Shown: positions 12,051 to 25,900, numbered from the stretch's first letter. The stretch is DNA of 64,000 nt from Parapristionchus giblindavisi (GCA_943737045.1 CALSFV010000143.1:1-64000), one strand, 5' to 3'. A program made the numbers and translations. The notes: generated by a model from the sequence alone, not told the origin.

Positions 12051-13536
12051 ATATATCAAATGAAAACAAACTGAGATAGATTATACCTCAACAGGATGAA
12101 TAAATGAAGATGGTCGTTTATCTCCCATTGCAGCTACAATTTCATCATCTGTATCATGATAGTCATCATATGTGAAATCTAGAATATATTACACATTAGA
12201 TTATAATGAGAATATAATAATGTAACCAGATTGTGAAGGGAATGGTTGAGTGGATGGTTGAGTAGATGAAGGAAATTGATCAGTTGGATTCATATATGAT
12301 TGACATCGAGATGGTTGTGAAGGAATTGATTGACTATTTGATGTAGTATCAATAGATGAGAACTTTGTAATCAAAGAATGATTAATGAGATCAAGTAGAA
12401 CTGCTCCCTTAAATATAACCATAATCATATTGAATCCTCACAAATATCGATTGTACCTCTGTACTTATATAAGCAGTGTTCATTTTAAAATCATCCTTCT
12501 TTCCTATCACTTCCTACAATATATCCAAATACAATATATCATCTTACAAATATTATAAATTACTTTACTATTCTTTCGTGCATACATAGGTACATTACAC
12601 TTTTCATAATCAGCAAGAGGCATGAGAGACATAGGCATTAATGGTACTGTTAATACTCGTTTAGGACCACTCTGTAATACACATATATTTCATATTAATA
12701 CAATAAAAGGATGATACCTTAAGACAAAGTGCTTCAATATTAGATCGTTTACTCTTCGTATAATCAATCAGTGCATAGTTATCAGTTGGTTCAGTCTCAA
12801 CTGGATCTATTCCGTCATCTTCTTCTACTCCTATCAGTCAATATTTAGAATCATTAAAATAGTAGATGTACATCAGGGCTGGGACATTTTGATCTTGATT
12901 TATTTTTAATGTTTCCACCATTTAAATAAAATTTTAAAAACAGTATATACTCTGAGCGGAATTTTTTCACCGGTATACGGTATTTGTAGGAAATCAATCC
13001 ATATCATACGAATCGCATTCCTTTCATTTTCTTTTTTTCTTCTTAAAACATTTGTTTAATTAGTTTCAAAAAATCCCAGCCTTGAGCCTACACTCACCAT
13101 CATTTGATCCTTTCTTTCCTTTTTTACCCTTCTGATTTAATAACAAGTTCTTGAACGTAATGACATCATCGAAGACGAAGTCAACCTCAAACTCTATTTG
13201 TTATACATAAAACACTTGAGTACCACAAATACGCATAATAGTAAAGCAACAGTTAATTATAAGAGTTCAAATACCTTTTTCCCATAAATCGCAGATGTAC
13301 CTTGAATGACTCGCGAAGCTTCAGCAAAATCAACCCTAAAAAATCACAAAATATATTAGTTAGTCAAATGTTGAAACAAACTTTTTCTTATCTACTCCTA
13401 CTTCTGCTTCATCAGCAATAGCATTCAATTCATCCATATATTTTTCGAGCATTCCTTCAAGATCCATATCCCAATTCTTTTGCAGATCCTTTATTGGTTG
13501 AAGCAGATACGCGAACCTCTCATCCCCATCGTTCAT
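10192..13536 (-). CDS. NCAPH2: Condensin II kleisin subunit CAP-H2
   Basis: The kleisin subunit that bridges SMC2/SMC4 and recruits the HEAT subunits of condensin II, which acts in mitotic chromosome condensation. The N-terminus at 13536 (RFAYLLQPIKDLQKNWD, then the exon with VDFAEASRVIQGTSAIYGKK) matches the CAP-H2 N-domain. The C-terminus matches the CAP-H2 C-domain: RVSAWSETLHPIL, FDIHEYGDEMLKKFESLNEL, then EVSRYMLSILMMANTYNV and VTLLKRERHHEQ before a TAA. The middle is acidic and low in conservation (for example a D/E/Y-rich stretch near 10840-11060), as is usual for this family. There are a dozen or so introns. One, around 12874-13084, carries a degenerate inverted-repeat element. A (TA)n run sits in the intron near 12014-12044. 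I am confident of the family; some middle exons are approximate. Confidence 0.9.
12014..12044. repeat. (TA)n microsatellite in NCAPH2 intron
   Basis: A run of about 15 TA dinucleotides within an intron of the condensin gene. Confidence 0.9.
12874..13084. mobile_element. Possible degenerate hAT-like MITE in NCAPH2 intron
   Basis: The left end CAGGGCTGGGA and right end TCCCAGCCTTG are inverted copies with one mismatch, and they resemble the termini of the better element at 28027-28491. I could not find a convincing 8-bp target duplication, so this may be an old decayed copy. Confidence 0.45.
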
Positions 13537-13738
13537 CTAATTTCATTATACATATATTTATCGATATGCTCAGCATGGAACAATAAAAGAGAGTATAAAG
13601 CAAAGATATATTTTAGAAACTGGATTAAAGTAAACATTCTGAGATAAAGTAGAGGTACGATAACCTCATAAAGAAGATCATATATCAAGTGGATATGATA
13701 AATCTTTTTATCGACAAATCTAATATAAATGAAAACAA

Positions 13739-14236
13739 TCATTTGCGTTCTGGTAACTTGAGACCAACGAGATTTGCACTTTCTTCAACGGAACGTTCAC
13801 CTCCAGAATACTCTCGTTGTAGTTCAAGTAACTTTCTCGTGCTATATAATATAAATAGATTAATTAATGATGTAGATGTTTAAAAGTGTGACCTTGAAAG
13901 ATATTGTGCGTATAGATCAGCCACAGCTTCTACTTCATTCGATGCTTTTGACCACACTTTTTGTGTAGTCTGATGATCACGCACTTCAGCTTTAAGATAT
14001 TGATATTGTGGACTCTTAGTGGTGAATGTCTGAATAAAAATATTGTTTTATTGTTTACCAATTATTGTTCACTTAATTGCTGTTGCGCCTCGGGCGTAGA
14101 TAAATTAATATTATAAACAAAAATGAAAAATATATATAAACAATAAAATCAAAACCTTATCTGACTTTCGAAGCTCTGAGATAATTTGACGGAATGCTTT
14201 CAATGCTGTAGCACTGCGTTCAGCAGCTGCAGCCAT
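13739..14236 (-). CDS. FMC1: FMC1-type mitochondrial ATP synthase assembly factor (LYR-like protein)
   Basis: A small mitochondrial matrix protein needed for assembly of the F1 part of ATP synthase. Three exons encode roughly 110 aa. Exon 1 is MAAAAERSATALKAFRQII. Exon 2 contains SPQYQYLKAEVRDHQTTQK. Exon 3 ends in GERSVEESANLVGLKLPERK before TGA. The ERSVEESA.LVGLKLP stretch is the signature of the FMC1/C7orf55 family. The start at 14236 is the first ATG of the reading frame. The gene lies 203 bp upstream of NCAPH2 on the same strand and is divergent from the coiled-coil gene that starts 231 bp away, so the two may share a bidirectional promoter. Confidence 0.9.
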
Positions 14237-14466
14237 ATCTGAATCATAAAAAAAATCATATTAATAAATATAATTGACGAAAAATTAAAGAGAAAAATGA
14301 GCGGGAAAATAAGTTTAAAGCCATCCGTCACAAAATCCGCCGAAAAGAAAAATAATTTCGACGTTTCCATTCTTACACCATAATTCTAATATTTTAAACC
14401 TAATATTGTACTTGCATTAACTTGCCATATAGGTTTTATCATCAATACTAATTCGAAAAAAACTCG

Positions 14467-16670
14467 ATGGATGGTAATCTAGGAGGGAGGGAATATGAAC
14501 ATGCCCAGGTATTCAGATTCTTCTTATTTTTTCTTAATTTCTTTTATTATTTTGATCAAAATTTTGAGGAAATGGAGTATGCCGAGGACTGGCGTCATGA
14601 TAGAACGTTGGGATCTAGTCGAATGACCTATGGTCATCACGTAAGTTGATTGATTCGTATTATGTATGGATGATTATGTTTTCTGAAGAACATTCCCGTA
14701 ATGAGTCAACGCCCAACTATTTCTACCATCAGAGTGTCTTCCCCGTCAGGTTATTATTTATTAATGAATTAATTTATTTCATCTTTATTGTTTTAATTGG
14801 TTATTGTAGGGACAATCCGTAAGATTCCCTTAATAATTCGCAAACCAATGTCCCGTCCAACTCATCAAATTCCTATTGTTCGGCATGTTACTCAACCTGT
14901 ACGAATGATGACCAGGGTACTTTTTTCCGAGCATAAGGTTTATTATTTGTCCATTTTATTTTACAGGAGTCTCGTATTAACCCTAATGTTTTGAGTGACG
15001 AATGTTCGAGCGGCGCTGATAATTCGTATACTCGGATAATTCCTTATGCTAATGAAGAAACAGTAAGTTCGTTAACAATGTTATACTTTCTACCATAGAT
15101 TGTCAAAGGTTCGAACTAGTGAACAAAATGATGATGGTCAAGAAGAAGGTGGAAGCTCATCTCATTGTCAAGACATCTCTGTTCACAAATTAGAAGATGA
15201 ATTAGAAGTGAATACCGTATCATTTCTGATTCAATGAAATTATTTTCCTTTAGGTTGATGTAGAAGGTGTATCCGAAGGTCCGTCTATGAGCATGCCAAA
15301 AATGATTGTACGAAATAAGCATATTCCTGTATTTGGTGCAAATGATGCAAATAAGGTATCATCTCATTTTGTAATAGTTGTATAATTTTGTGCACGTATA
15401 TTATTGAGGGTCCGAATACAAATGAGGTACATCAATTGAAAGCTCGTTTAGCTGGAATTGTAGATGCAAATTGTCGTTTTCGAGATGAAATATCTCAGTT
15501 GAAAGAAGAAAAACGAGAGCTTCTTCGACAATTAAGAAAACAAGAAAGAACATATGAGAAACAGGTTTTTGAATGGTCGAGTATTAAATGAAATGTAGTT
15601 GTTTATTAAAGTGTATGGAGATAGCTGAGAATGAAGCAGTCATATCTGATCTACGAAGAAGAGAAAAAGAAAAGGATAGAAAGTATGAAAGAGATTTAGC
15701 AATCAAAGAAAAAAGAAGAAAAGCAGTTACTGTAATGCCTTGTTTACCTAATAGAAAAGTTGTATTCTCGAAAGCAACTAAACAGGTATTACTTATAATT
15801 GGTAGTTAATTAGTTTAATATTATTAGTTGTATCTTAATGATTGATTTGTGAGTATATTATTATTTGGAGGATTCAAAATGAATATTACAGGCTCAATCT
15901 CTACGTCTTCGTCTTCTTCATAAATATCTCAGTGAATTATGTGGTCCTGTTGAACCAGAACATAGATTAGAAGAAAAGAATAATATTATTCTCCGTTGGA
16001 GGAAAGCTCATGCTCCTAAACCAAGTCTTGAGGTATATCACTTTATAGTCATAAATCTTCTTTTTAATCTCAAAAACTCACGACCCAAGTTTGCTAGACA
16101 GAAGGTTTAAACATCTTTTTTTTTAATGTGCATAGGTCTATCGAGTGATTCGAATCTCTTTGAATCCTCCCACTTCTTTCTCTCTCATACAATAAGAATA
16201 TTAAGATTGGACGTCAACTTCTACCCACTGAAGAAGCAGAATTCTGTGAGAAATTTGGAATTGATGAGCAGAAGAAGAAACAAATGAAGAAATGGTTAGG
16301 ACAGAAACATATTGATCTATTTGGACCATCTGAAAGAGCAATTGCTGTGAGTAATTAGATGGTTACGGTATTATGATATGGATTGAATTGATTGAAGGTA
16401 CGGAAATGGAGGATGTGTCAAAGAGAAAAGAAGAAGAAGAATGATGATGGTGAAGATATAGAATGGAAGAAAGAAGAAGGAGAAGGAATAGATGAAGTAG
16501 AAGAAGAAGCAGGAAATGATACAGATGATGATGATCTTATGGATGATATAGAAGCTGTATTAGATGAAGATAAAAGAGATGAAGATGATGAAATGGTTGT
16601 GCATGAATCTATTGTTGAACAACTTGAAGTTGAAGAAGAAGAAGAAGAACATGAAGAACAACATATGTAA
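14467..16670 (+). CDS. Acidic-tailed coiled-coil protein, unrecognised family
   Basis: A multi-exon gene that I do not recognise. Exon 1 (from 14467) encodes MDGNLGGREYEHAQ, and exon 2 starts at 14569 after a TTTGAG acceptor with EMEYAEDWRHDRTLG. Middle exons give a proline/arginine-rich segment (TIRKIPLIIRKPMSRPTHQI). Next comes a strongly charged predicted coiled coil (15421-15780; KARLAGIVDANCRFRDEISQ, then REKEKDRKYERDLAIKEKRR) and a helical segment containing SLRLRLLHKYLSELCGP. The C-terminus (16400-16667) is a long K/E/D-rich acidic tail ending at TAA. The charged coiled coil is vaguely like cilia or centrosome proteins such as lebercilin, but I see no decisive motif. Gene reality is well supported by consistent splicing and frame; function is unknown. 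Confidence 0.7.
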
Positions 16671-16931
16671 TACAATTAATACATTATAAATGCTTTATCA
16701 TACCATTGTCATTCTATTCACTAATTGTTCATTCCCTTTCCCTCTTATGTATCCTACCTCTAAGAGTTTCTATTGTCCTATATATACATATGCATATATA
16801 TATGCTAAATCAATTTGATCGATAAACTTGCTACCGTAATTTTTGGTCATCCATTATATATTGGTATCGACTTGCCACTGAACTATATCTATACTTAATA
16901 ATCGATTATTGATTATTAGTATAAAGTTAAG

Positions 16932-19900
16932 ATGGTTATGAACGGATATGTGGTATCCGCTAAGAAACCAACAGCAGTTATGCAATCATTAACTGGCGCT
17001 ATAACTGCTCCTGATGATCTCAATCTTATTCTTGGAAAGACAAATCGTATTGAGGTTGTATACCGTAATAGTGAATTATTGACTATCTAATAATTTAAGT
17101 TATCAGTTGTGGGTGAAGAAGGTCTACGTCCAATAATAGAGATTCCACTATTTGGTAGAATTGCAACATTGAATGTATTCAGAGTGAAAGGAGAGGTATG
17201 ATATCCATTTCATCTATTGACAACATAATCATTATCTTATTTCAGTCTGTTGATTCTATATTGGTTGTAACAGCTAAACAGGAATTGGCTATTCTCGCAT
17301 GGGATCCAGTCAACCAATGTGTATGTTTAGTCCTTATTCCAAAAATATCTTTCAACATTATCTATATATAATATAGATGAGAACTCGTGCAAGTGGTAAT
17401 ATATCAGAGAAGATTGGTCGATTCAGTAATACTGGATTCATTACTACAGTTCATTCATCTGGAGTAATCTTTCTCTTTAATACATATCAATCCATTCATT
17501 CATTATAGTTGATAGCCGTACGTATATATGATCATTCCATCAGTATTATTCGATGGGAGGATGGATTGAGTGAAATGAAAGAATTGAAAGCATATCAAAT
17601 CAGAGTTGAAGATAAAGACATGATTGATCTAACATTCCTTGCTTCTCTGAATTATGGTAAGAGATACAATAAATATAGTGATAGATTGGATATGATTGAA
17701 GGAGATCTTCCTCGTCTTTGTTATATATTTGAAGATAGAAGAGGTAGACATCTTAAGTTTATTGATCTACTTACTGAGGATAAAGATATCAAGAATGTTC
17801 ATAAACAGGTCTATTCATTGTATTATTATATGAATGATATGATATGATATATGATACAGAGTAACATTGAAAGTGCATCATCAGCATTGATTCCTCTTCC
17901 ATCACCTTATGGAGGATGTATTGTATTAGGACATGAAACTATTCTATATACAAAGTATCTTATATCATTTATCGATTGATTATTCGATGAATAATATTGA
18001 GAGAGGATCGTACATATCTAGCAGTAGCTCCTCCTCATATGGATAGGGGTGAATTCACTTGTGTTGCACCAATTGATAAAGATAAATCGAGAATTCTAAT
18101 TGGAGATTCATTTGGTATGGTTATCTATACCAATCAATTGCTCATCTATATCAATCAAATGTTTCAAGGTAATTTATTCATGCTTGTTATCGATATGAAA
18201 GCTGATAATGAACCTCTTGTTGTCGATATGAAGGTATGTTGTACACTCATGAATAATACACGAATATATGTATTTGTATAGATGGAATATCTTGGAGAGA
18301 TTAATATTGCAACAACTCTTTGTTACCTTGATAATGGAGTTGTATATATTGGAAGTAGATTAGGAGATTCTCAGTTGATTCGTGTATCTAGTCATCCACT
18401 TGAAACTGGAGGATATCTATCTGTTATTGAAAATTTTCCTGGTATAGGACCAGTACGGTATGAATGAGAGGATGATAATGATGAGTTACAGTATGATTAT
18501 TGATTGATTGTAGAGATATGGTTGTAATGGAATCAGATGGACTCACACATATAATAGCATGTTGTGGAGCTAATAAAGAAGGTTCACTTCGTGTTATACG
18601 TAATGGAATTGGAATTGAAGAATGTGCTTCTGTTGATCTATCTGGTATATTGATTGATTGAATGGTTATTCAATTGATTGTATCAGGAGTGAAAGGATTA
18701 TTCTCATTGAATGTAGAGAATGAATTAGATGATTATCTAGTTGTATCACTTGCTCATGATACTCATATTCTTCATATCTCTGGCGAAGAATTAGAAGATA
18801 CTCAACTTAATGGTTTGTACTACTTATAACACGCTATCTGAGAAAACCGACATAGGTGCGGAATCGATGAAAAATAGATTTTTCTGTTTTATGTATGATA
18901 ATTACAGGCTCCATGAGTGTAGTTCACTGGTACTTGGAAATTCCTTCCAATTGAAAATTCGCTTCAGGAGGTGACCACACCACGATTTGGCGCCTTTTCC
19001 TAAAAAGTTTCTTTCGTATCCAATCGATTCGGGAGTTGGTGCACTCGACTCCTTGGCTAAGAAACTATTGTCGAGGAGAGTTTTTCGATCAACGCACAAC
19101 AAAGGCTGGAATTGGGAATTTTCGAAAAAAAATTCACATTAAATTAATTCTCACTGTTTTCCCATGGCGAATGCAAATTTTTTATTTGCTCATTAGCTTC
19201 TCCATATTATATCACACCTTTAGTTTAAAATTCATAATTTTTAAAAAATACAATTCATGTGAAATAATCATGTTTATAACGAAAGTCGTGAATTATGGTG
19301 TGCTCCTACAGTAATCCCTATTCGGTTAATTTTGTTTTTCGCTAGTTTTAAGCATATTTTCAGCGGTTTTCTTTACAATGTTAGACGTATATGATTATTC
19401 TGCACCATCGGAGTGCAGCTGCACGGTATATGTGATGATCACATTGCTGATCGTACATGTACTGTAAATTTTATTCACTTTCGTATCCGAGCCAGCTTGC
19501 GTAGTAGTTACCATACTCATGCCGTTCCGTACTCTTTCTTATCGGTTTTATAGACTGATCAGAGAATAAGAGAGAACACGTAAATTACATTACACGTACA
19601 GTACAAGTACGATTAGCAATGTGATCATCACATATACCGTGCAACTGCACTCCGATGGTGCAGAATAGGTATATACCTCTAACATTGTAAAGAAAAGGGC
19701 TGAAAATACGCTTAAAACTAACGAAAAACCAAATTAACCGATTAGGGATTACTGTAGGAGCACACCATAATTCACGACGTTCGTTATAAAAATGATTATT
19801 TCACATGAATTGTATTTTTTTAAAATTATGAATTTTAAACTAAAGGTGTAATATAATATGGAGAAGCTAATGAGCAAATAAAAAATTTGCATTCGCCATG

Positions 19901-22900
19901 GGAAAACAGTGAGAATTAATTTAATGTGAATTTTTTTTCGAAAATTCCCAATTCCAGCCTTTGTTGTGCGTTGATCGAAAAACTCTCCTCGACAATAGTT
20001 TCTTTGAATTAGCCAAGGAGTCGAGTGCACCAACTCCCGAATCGATTGGATACGAAAGAAACTTTTTAGGAAAAGGCGCCAAATCATGGTGTAGTCACCT
20101 CCTGAAGCGAATTTTCAATTGGAAGGAATTTCCAAGTACCAGTGAACGACACTCATGGAGCCTGTAATTATTATACATAAAACAGAAAAATCTATTTTTC
20201 ATCGATACCAAAAATATCACAGTTGTTGAATTCTCTCAGATAGTGTTTTTATACCATCATATATGAAATAGTAAATATTATATTGTATAGGTGTTGAAAC
20301 AGAAGATTGTACTCTATGGTGTGGTGTATATCGTGATAAGACTATTCTTCAAGTAATCATTCAATTAATATATTGATGTATATATCTGAATATAGATCTG
20401 TCCATCATCAATGAGATTAGCTCAATCAGAAGGATCTCCTATTGTATGGACTCCACCAAAAGATATTCCATCTATTGGTGTTGTATCTGTTAATCAATCT
20501 ACTGGACAGGTATTCTATCTATCTATTGTATTCATTCATTCATTCATCTATTCATTTATACTACACTGCTCATCAATCACAAACTGCTATGCGCTCCATA
20601 AGCCGCCATGTTCTCTAAGGTCCCTTCCTATCTGATCTGCCCAATCAATCAGAAAGGAGGGAACCCAGGGGAAGGGGAGAAGATCAAAGCACGCGCTTCC
20701 TTGCGTATGATAGACTCCCAGTTCCCCTGTTTTCTTCAGAATGCTTTCTTAGAGCTCGCCATGGCGGCTGTTCTCTCCAGTTATCTTTGGCCGTCCTTAT
20801 GCTCTCGCATTCTCTCCCCCCTTGGTCAGGGTGAGGAGTTTCGTTGTTTCCGTGTCTGACCCACACACCCAAGTCTGACTCAGCTCTCTCTCTGGTGCAT
20901 CGCCACAGTTAGTCTGACTCAGCACGGCGTAAGCCATCTTTCTGACTCCGCTCATGTTATGGCGCAGTCCTGTGCACAGGCACACCCTCAGAGATCCAAT
21001 CTCGCTTTCGGAAGTTATCCTCTGGGTCCTGACCCACACATACTTAGTCTGACTCAGCCTCGCATTGGTACTAAACCACAGTGGCCTGACTCAGCACGGC
21101 GTAAGCCATCTTTCTGACTCCGCTCATGTTATGTTGCGTAGTCCTGTGCCTAGGCACACCCTCAGAAACCCTATCTCGCGCCGAAAGTTGTTTTTCCTGA
21201 GTCCTCACTCACACACATACTTAGTCTGACTCAGCCTCGCCTTGGTACTAAACCACAGTGGCCTGACTCAGCACGGCGTAAGCCATCTTTCTGACTCCGC
21301 CCATTCTATATTGCGCGGCCCTGTGGCACACTTTTGAGATTCCATCTCGCATCGCACCACGATGCGTTACGCGGCGCACGCCGTTCTTACATAACCTCGG
21401 TTGTTGAACCCCCGTCTCATATTACCATATTTGTGCGGGTGGCTCGCCTGAGATGAACCACAACGATCTCGTTGAGTTCGATCCACTGTGGCTCAACTAT
21501 GGCGATGGGGCGATCATCCTTCGAAGGAGATTTAAAGGAAGAGTAGCCTTCTACTGTACAACTACCAGACGCTCCGCGAATCGATGTGTGTTGTGTCTCC
21601 CCTGAGTATTCGGAATACTTTACGTTGCCCAACTACTAAAGTATCTACTCTGGAGGTTTTACCAAGGGTGAAGATTTATGAATCTGGCCTCAGTCGAGGG
21701 GTACCTTACTGACAAAGGGCTAGCTTGTGTTGTCCATGGAAATGATACCACTGCTAACCAGCGTCTACATCCTTGCGCTAACCCTCGATGATAAACTTAG
21801 GATAATCGATGTTAGCTCCCAAACAAGATGTCTAAGTGGGTCTATCAGGATTATCTTAAATCTAATTACAACTCTAGTAATGATGACCCCAATAATGAGA
21901 AATGATTTGCCAGTCTTTGCCTAACGTGCTGGCAGATGCCGGCGTTGGTTGCATCGGCATATGTGCTAACGGAGACATACCATGACTCCGTAAAGGCGGC
22001 AGGCTAGGTCAAAACCGTTAATCGCCCTCATGAGCTTCATCATATAGAACTCTAGTCCTTCACATAGAGGGAGCACTGTGTTAAATCATATAATCCATTA
22101 CATCAGTAGTTGTAACTGTTACTCGTTTACACCTATGAATGTAGATCCCAAAAGGACTACGACCTCAATTCGAACGGAATGTTCGTGAAGAAACTTCATG
22201 AAGAAGTGCATTCCCGCTCTATCATGTTGCTTACGCATCGCTTAACGACGCGATTGCTTATAATCAAGCATTCCGTGTGCTTAGTTAAGAGGTGTTGAGA
22301 TGTTTATGATTTATGCTTAAATGGGAAGAGGCATCCGTTGCCTCCTGGAATAGACTTGTTTTCATTCCAACAATGGTAGCTTGGCTAAATAGACACCAGG
22401 TAGCATTATGTATGCTTACTATTTGCCACTTTTTCGGCTAGTGCTTGATCCGGCCCTACTGGACGAGTTTGTCAGCCAGACCTCGTCTGACGATCCGAAC
22501 AGGCCGAGCTACACCTCACTCGGAACAATAATGCAAACCGAGAACGATCAGTAACCTGATTCCAATATCGGAGCCCCCGTGCCCGCACCGGGTAGGATAG
22601 TATGATGGTTAATGATTGCCACTGATTCATGGGTCCTGGAAACAATTAATGGTTACCATATCCCCTTCGCACCCCCCCCCCAGCGGTGGTATGTGGACAC
22701 TAAGTCAGGGGATCCGGTGTTAAGGGAGGAGAATAGCCCCTCCCAGGCTAAGGGACTTATAGAATGATCCCACGGAACTCGAAGTTGTTTACATCAAGGA
22801 TGTTTACCGTTCCGAAGAAAGAGGTTACCAGAAGACCAGTCGTCAACATAGAACCTTAAACCGCTACGTCGCTTTCAAGATAGAACGACTAGAAAAGGTT

Positions 22901-25900
22901 GGGGAGTTGATAGGTCGGGATATCGTTATGACAAATCTGAAATTATGTCTATCTTGTCATGCCCATTCTCCCGGAATCAGAAAAATTCTGGCATGGCCTT
23001 GCGATGTACAACCTCTTGTTTCCAACGTCTACCGTTGCTCTGTCCGAGAGAGTTGATGAATCCTATTCCGAGTACCTACGGAAGCATGGGCTTCGTATGA
23101 CCATACACCTAGATGATTTCCTCCTCATATCAGTTTCAGAGGACAAGATCTAGGTTGATATATAGGGTACCCTAGATCTACCCCCCTATCCCAACACCTC
23201 GTTCAGTATCAAGAGTTTGACATACTCGATGATCATCTCGTTACGCTAGGTCCTCGCCGAGGAACCTACCGCGATGGCTGGGGTTACATGCGGAACCCAA
23301 TGAATTGATGTTACCGTACGAAGTTTGCCCTTAGTAATGTCCGAAGGTGTGAACTCGAATGGTGGGAGAATCAATTCTAGAATGTCTGTAGCCACGAGGT
23401 GATCGATGAACCAGAAACCATCACATTCATAGTACACACAGACGCCTCTAACGAGGGCTGTTCTGGTGGTAGTTCCTGATTTGCGTACCTATGGCAGATG
23501 GTCGGTGTACGAATGGGACTGCCATATAAACAGAAAGGAAACAGTCCTGCTCTCCCTACGATCATTGACCTCGTTCTTGACATTCGGGACCAATTCGAGG
23601 AGAAAGCGACATGACGGTAGTCTACCTAAGCAAATGTGGTTCTCATCTAATAATCGTACTGAAAGATACGTAACAGGGTGCTAGAGCAAGGTATATACCT
23701 GGTCGCTGCTCACCGCCCTGTTATGGAGAACATTGTCACAGACTACGAGTCTAGATTCTTCAGGGAATCCGCTTAATGGGTACTGAGTCAGACATCGTCG
23801 GATTCCACGTTTTACCCACTCTATATTCGGTAGAATCCAGCCTAAACCTTAAGGGTGTATACTTCTTTCCTTGTTCCAAATTCCTAAAAGGAGGAACAAA
23901 ATGCCTTCACTTAAAGACAGGCCTGGCCGCTTTGGATTCGCTTTTCCTTCCAACGGGCCAGATGAGTGATCATCAAGACCATCCGAGAGGGTGGATGACC
24001 CTCATTCACATCGAGATGGGATGGGCAACACTGTTCCCCCATCTTATCCGCCTTTCCACATTACTGCTTATACCTCTCATAGAGGAGATGGTAGTGATCT
24101 GAGATGTTCGGGGAAACCCACATCCAACGCAGTTGATGGCGTGAATGATCTCCATTCTTGGAAGTACACTCATATCATGGTCCATATAACCAATTGGCAC
24201 AGACCGTGATGAACATGCGGTACACTGGAACCTAAAAGACGCTATCATTTTGCATGAGCGTCATGAATTAAGTTGGACGGCCACGTCCATAGGGCTAGAC
24301 CCGATAAAGCCGATAATGTTAACTATCCTTCATATCTATTCACGCTAGGCACAAGCTACGCAACTCTAGTAGTGCATATAGCAGTCGTTACTACCATACT
24401 ACAGATGGTTGGCGTGGGGTTAGATCATGAGATATTAACATGCGCAAAGAATCTCTCGGCTAAGTGATCCATCGGCTACGCCCGTCAACTCCTTATGACC
24501 CTCTTAGAGTAATGGGCCAACTCTTACAGGATCGGGTTTGTACAGATATTCATTCACTAAGAAACTAGCAATGCTGGTGGCACTTACGCCACAAAAGGGT
24601 AACTGAGCTAGCAGGAATGTCTCTATACTCTGTTCAGAGGAGTGATAATGGTTGGGTATCCCAGGCCGACTTCATAAGAATAGGCAAGTCTATCGATCCC
24701 TACCAATATGGCTCTCCCAAGGGGCTAATGAGGGCCCACATTCGAGCGTCTCTAGAATAAGGATACCGCTCAAGGTACTAAACGCAAGGTGGGACAAAAC
24801 AGCAGTTTGTGATTGATGAGCAGTGTAGTATAATGATATATTTTGCTAGACAAACCTGTTTGTTGAAGTAAAATATCTATTATGCTTCACTGCGAATCAA
24901 TCACAAAGTTACCCAACCCAGAGCCCACCCATGGCTTCACCTTGCCTTAGCACAACTATTCGCGTATTTACGCGTCACGCCCATGGCTGGCAACGTCACG
25001 AGCAAGGCGGTCCCTTCCTCGAAGACATCTCCGACGAAGTCCACGAAATCTCCGTAGACTCCGGAATCCAGCCGTGCGCTTACACGGGCAAACATACCGC
25101 CCTCCATATCTCGTATCCAGAATAATCCGGCTACGAGATCTCAGAGTGCTCTCAAGAAGAAGCGAGCAGATTGAGATCACACCCCGCTCTCGTATACTGT
25201 TCTGGTGCCCCTGTACCTTCACAGTAATTGTTGACACCTTTATTTTCGTGACAAATAAAGCTGTCCATCTTTACGAACAGCCTATGGTGTCTCGCTCTAA
25301 GAAAGCATTCTGAAGAAAACAGGGGAACTGGGAGTCTATCATACGCAAGGAAGCGCGTGCTTTGATCTTCTCCCCTTCCCCTGGGTTCCCTCCTTTCTGA
25401 TTGATTGGGCAGATCAGATAGGAAGGAACCTTAGAGAACATGGCGGCTTATGGAGCGCATAGCAGTTTGTGATTGATTCGCAGTGAAGCATAATAGATAT
25501 TTTACTTCAACAAACAGGTTTGTCTAGCAAAATATATCATTATAGATTCTAATTGCTTGTGGTGCACATCTTTTCTACTTTGAAGTACAATCCAATCAAT
25601 TTGTTCTTGTTAAGAAGGTACCATATATTTGTTATATTAAATCCGTGATTAATCTTTCAAATGTATACGAACAATTTTAATATAAATGAGGATAAAGTGC
25701 ATAATTGATATGCTAAATTTAGATTGAAATGAATGAGCAGATTAGTTGTGTCAATATCAATCCAACAAGTTAGTTTATTCACCTATCTTTGTGTCATCCT
25801 TTCGTATACAATAGATATATGGGAATATATTTAGATGTTGATAGTCCATCTCGAATAGCATCAATTGGTTTATGGAGAGAAATGAGTGTCGTCATTTTGA

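Larger units (their letters stand above)
20557..25545 (+). mobile_element. Decayed DIRS-type tyrosine-recombinase retrotransposon in DDB1 intron
   Basis: The ends are inverted repeats: left about 20574-20757 and right about 25292-25481. A ~107-bp internal block (24801-24907) is the reverse complement of the extreme left end joined to the reverse complement of the extreme right end. This is the internal complementary region that defines DIRS elements. Remnant coding is readable but broken by stops and frameshifts. It includes a reverse transcriptase ([17 protein letters not shown] at ~22800, [19 protein letters not shown] at ~23080), an RNase H segment ([16 protein letters not shown] at ~23430) and a tyrosine-recombinase-like segment (KKLAMLVAL at ~24560). 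The element is more GC-rich than its surroundings. It is not autonomous as it stands. Confidence 0.85.

Noticed and set aside
18902..20167. Paired open frames in the foldback element ([15 protein letters not shown] stretch)
   Set aside because: The same frame occurs in both inverted arms and has no recognisable domain; treated as part of the element.
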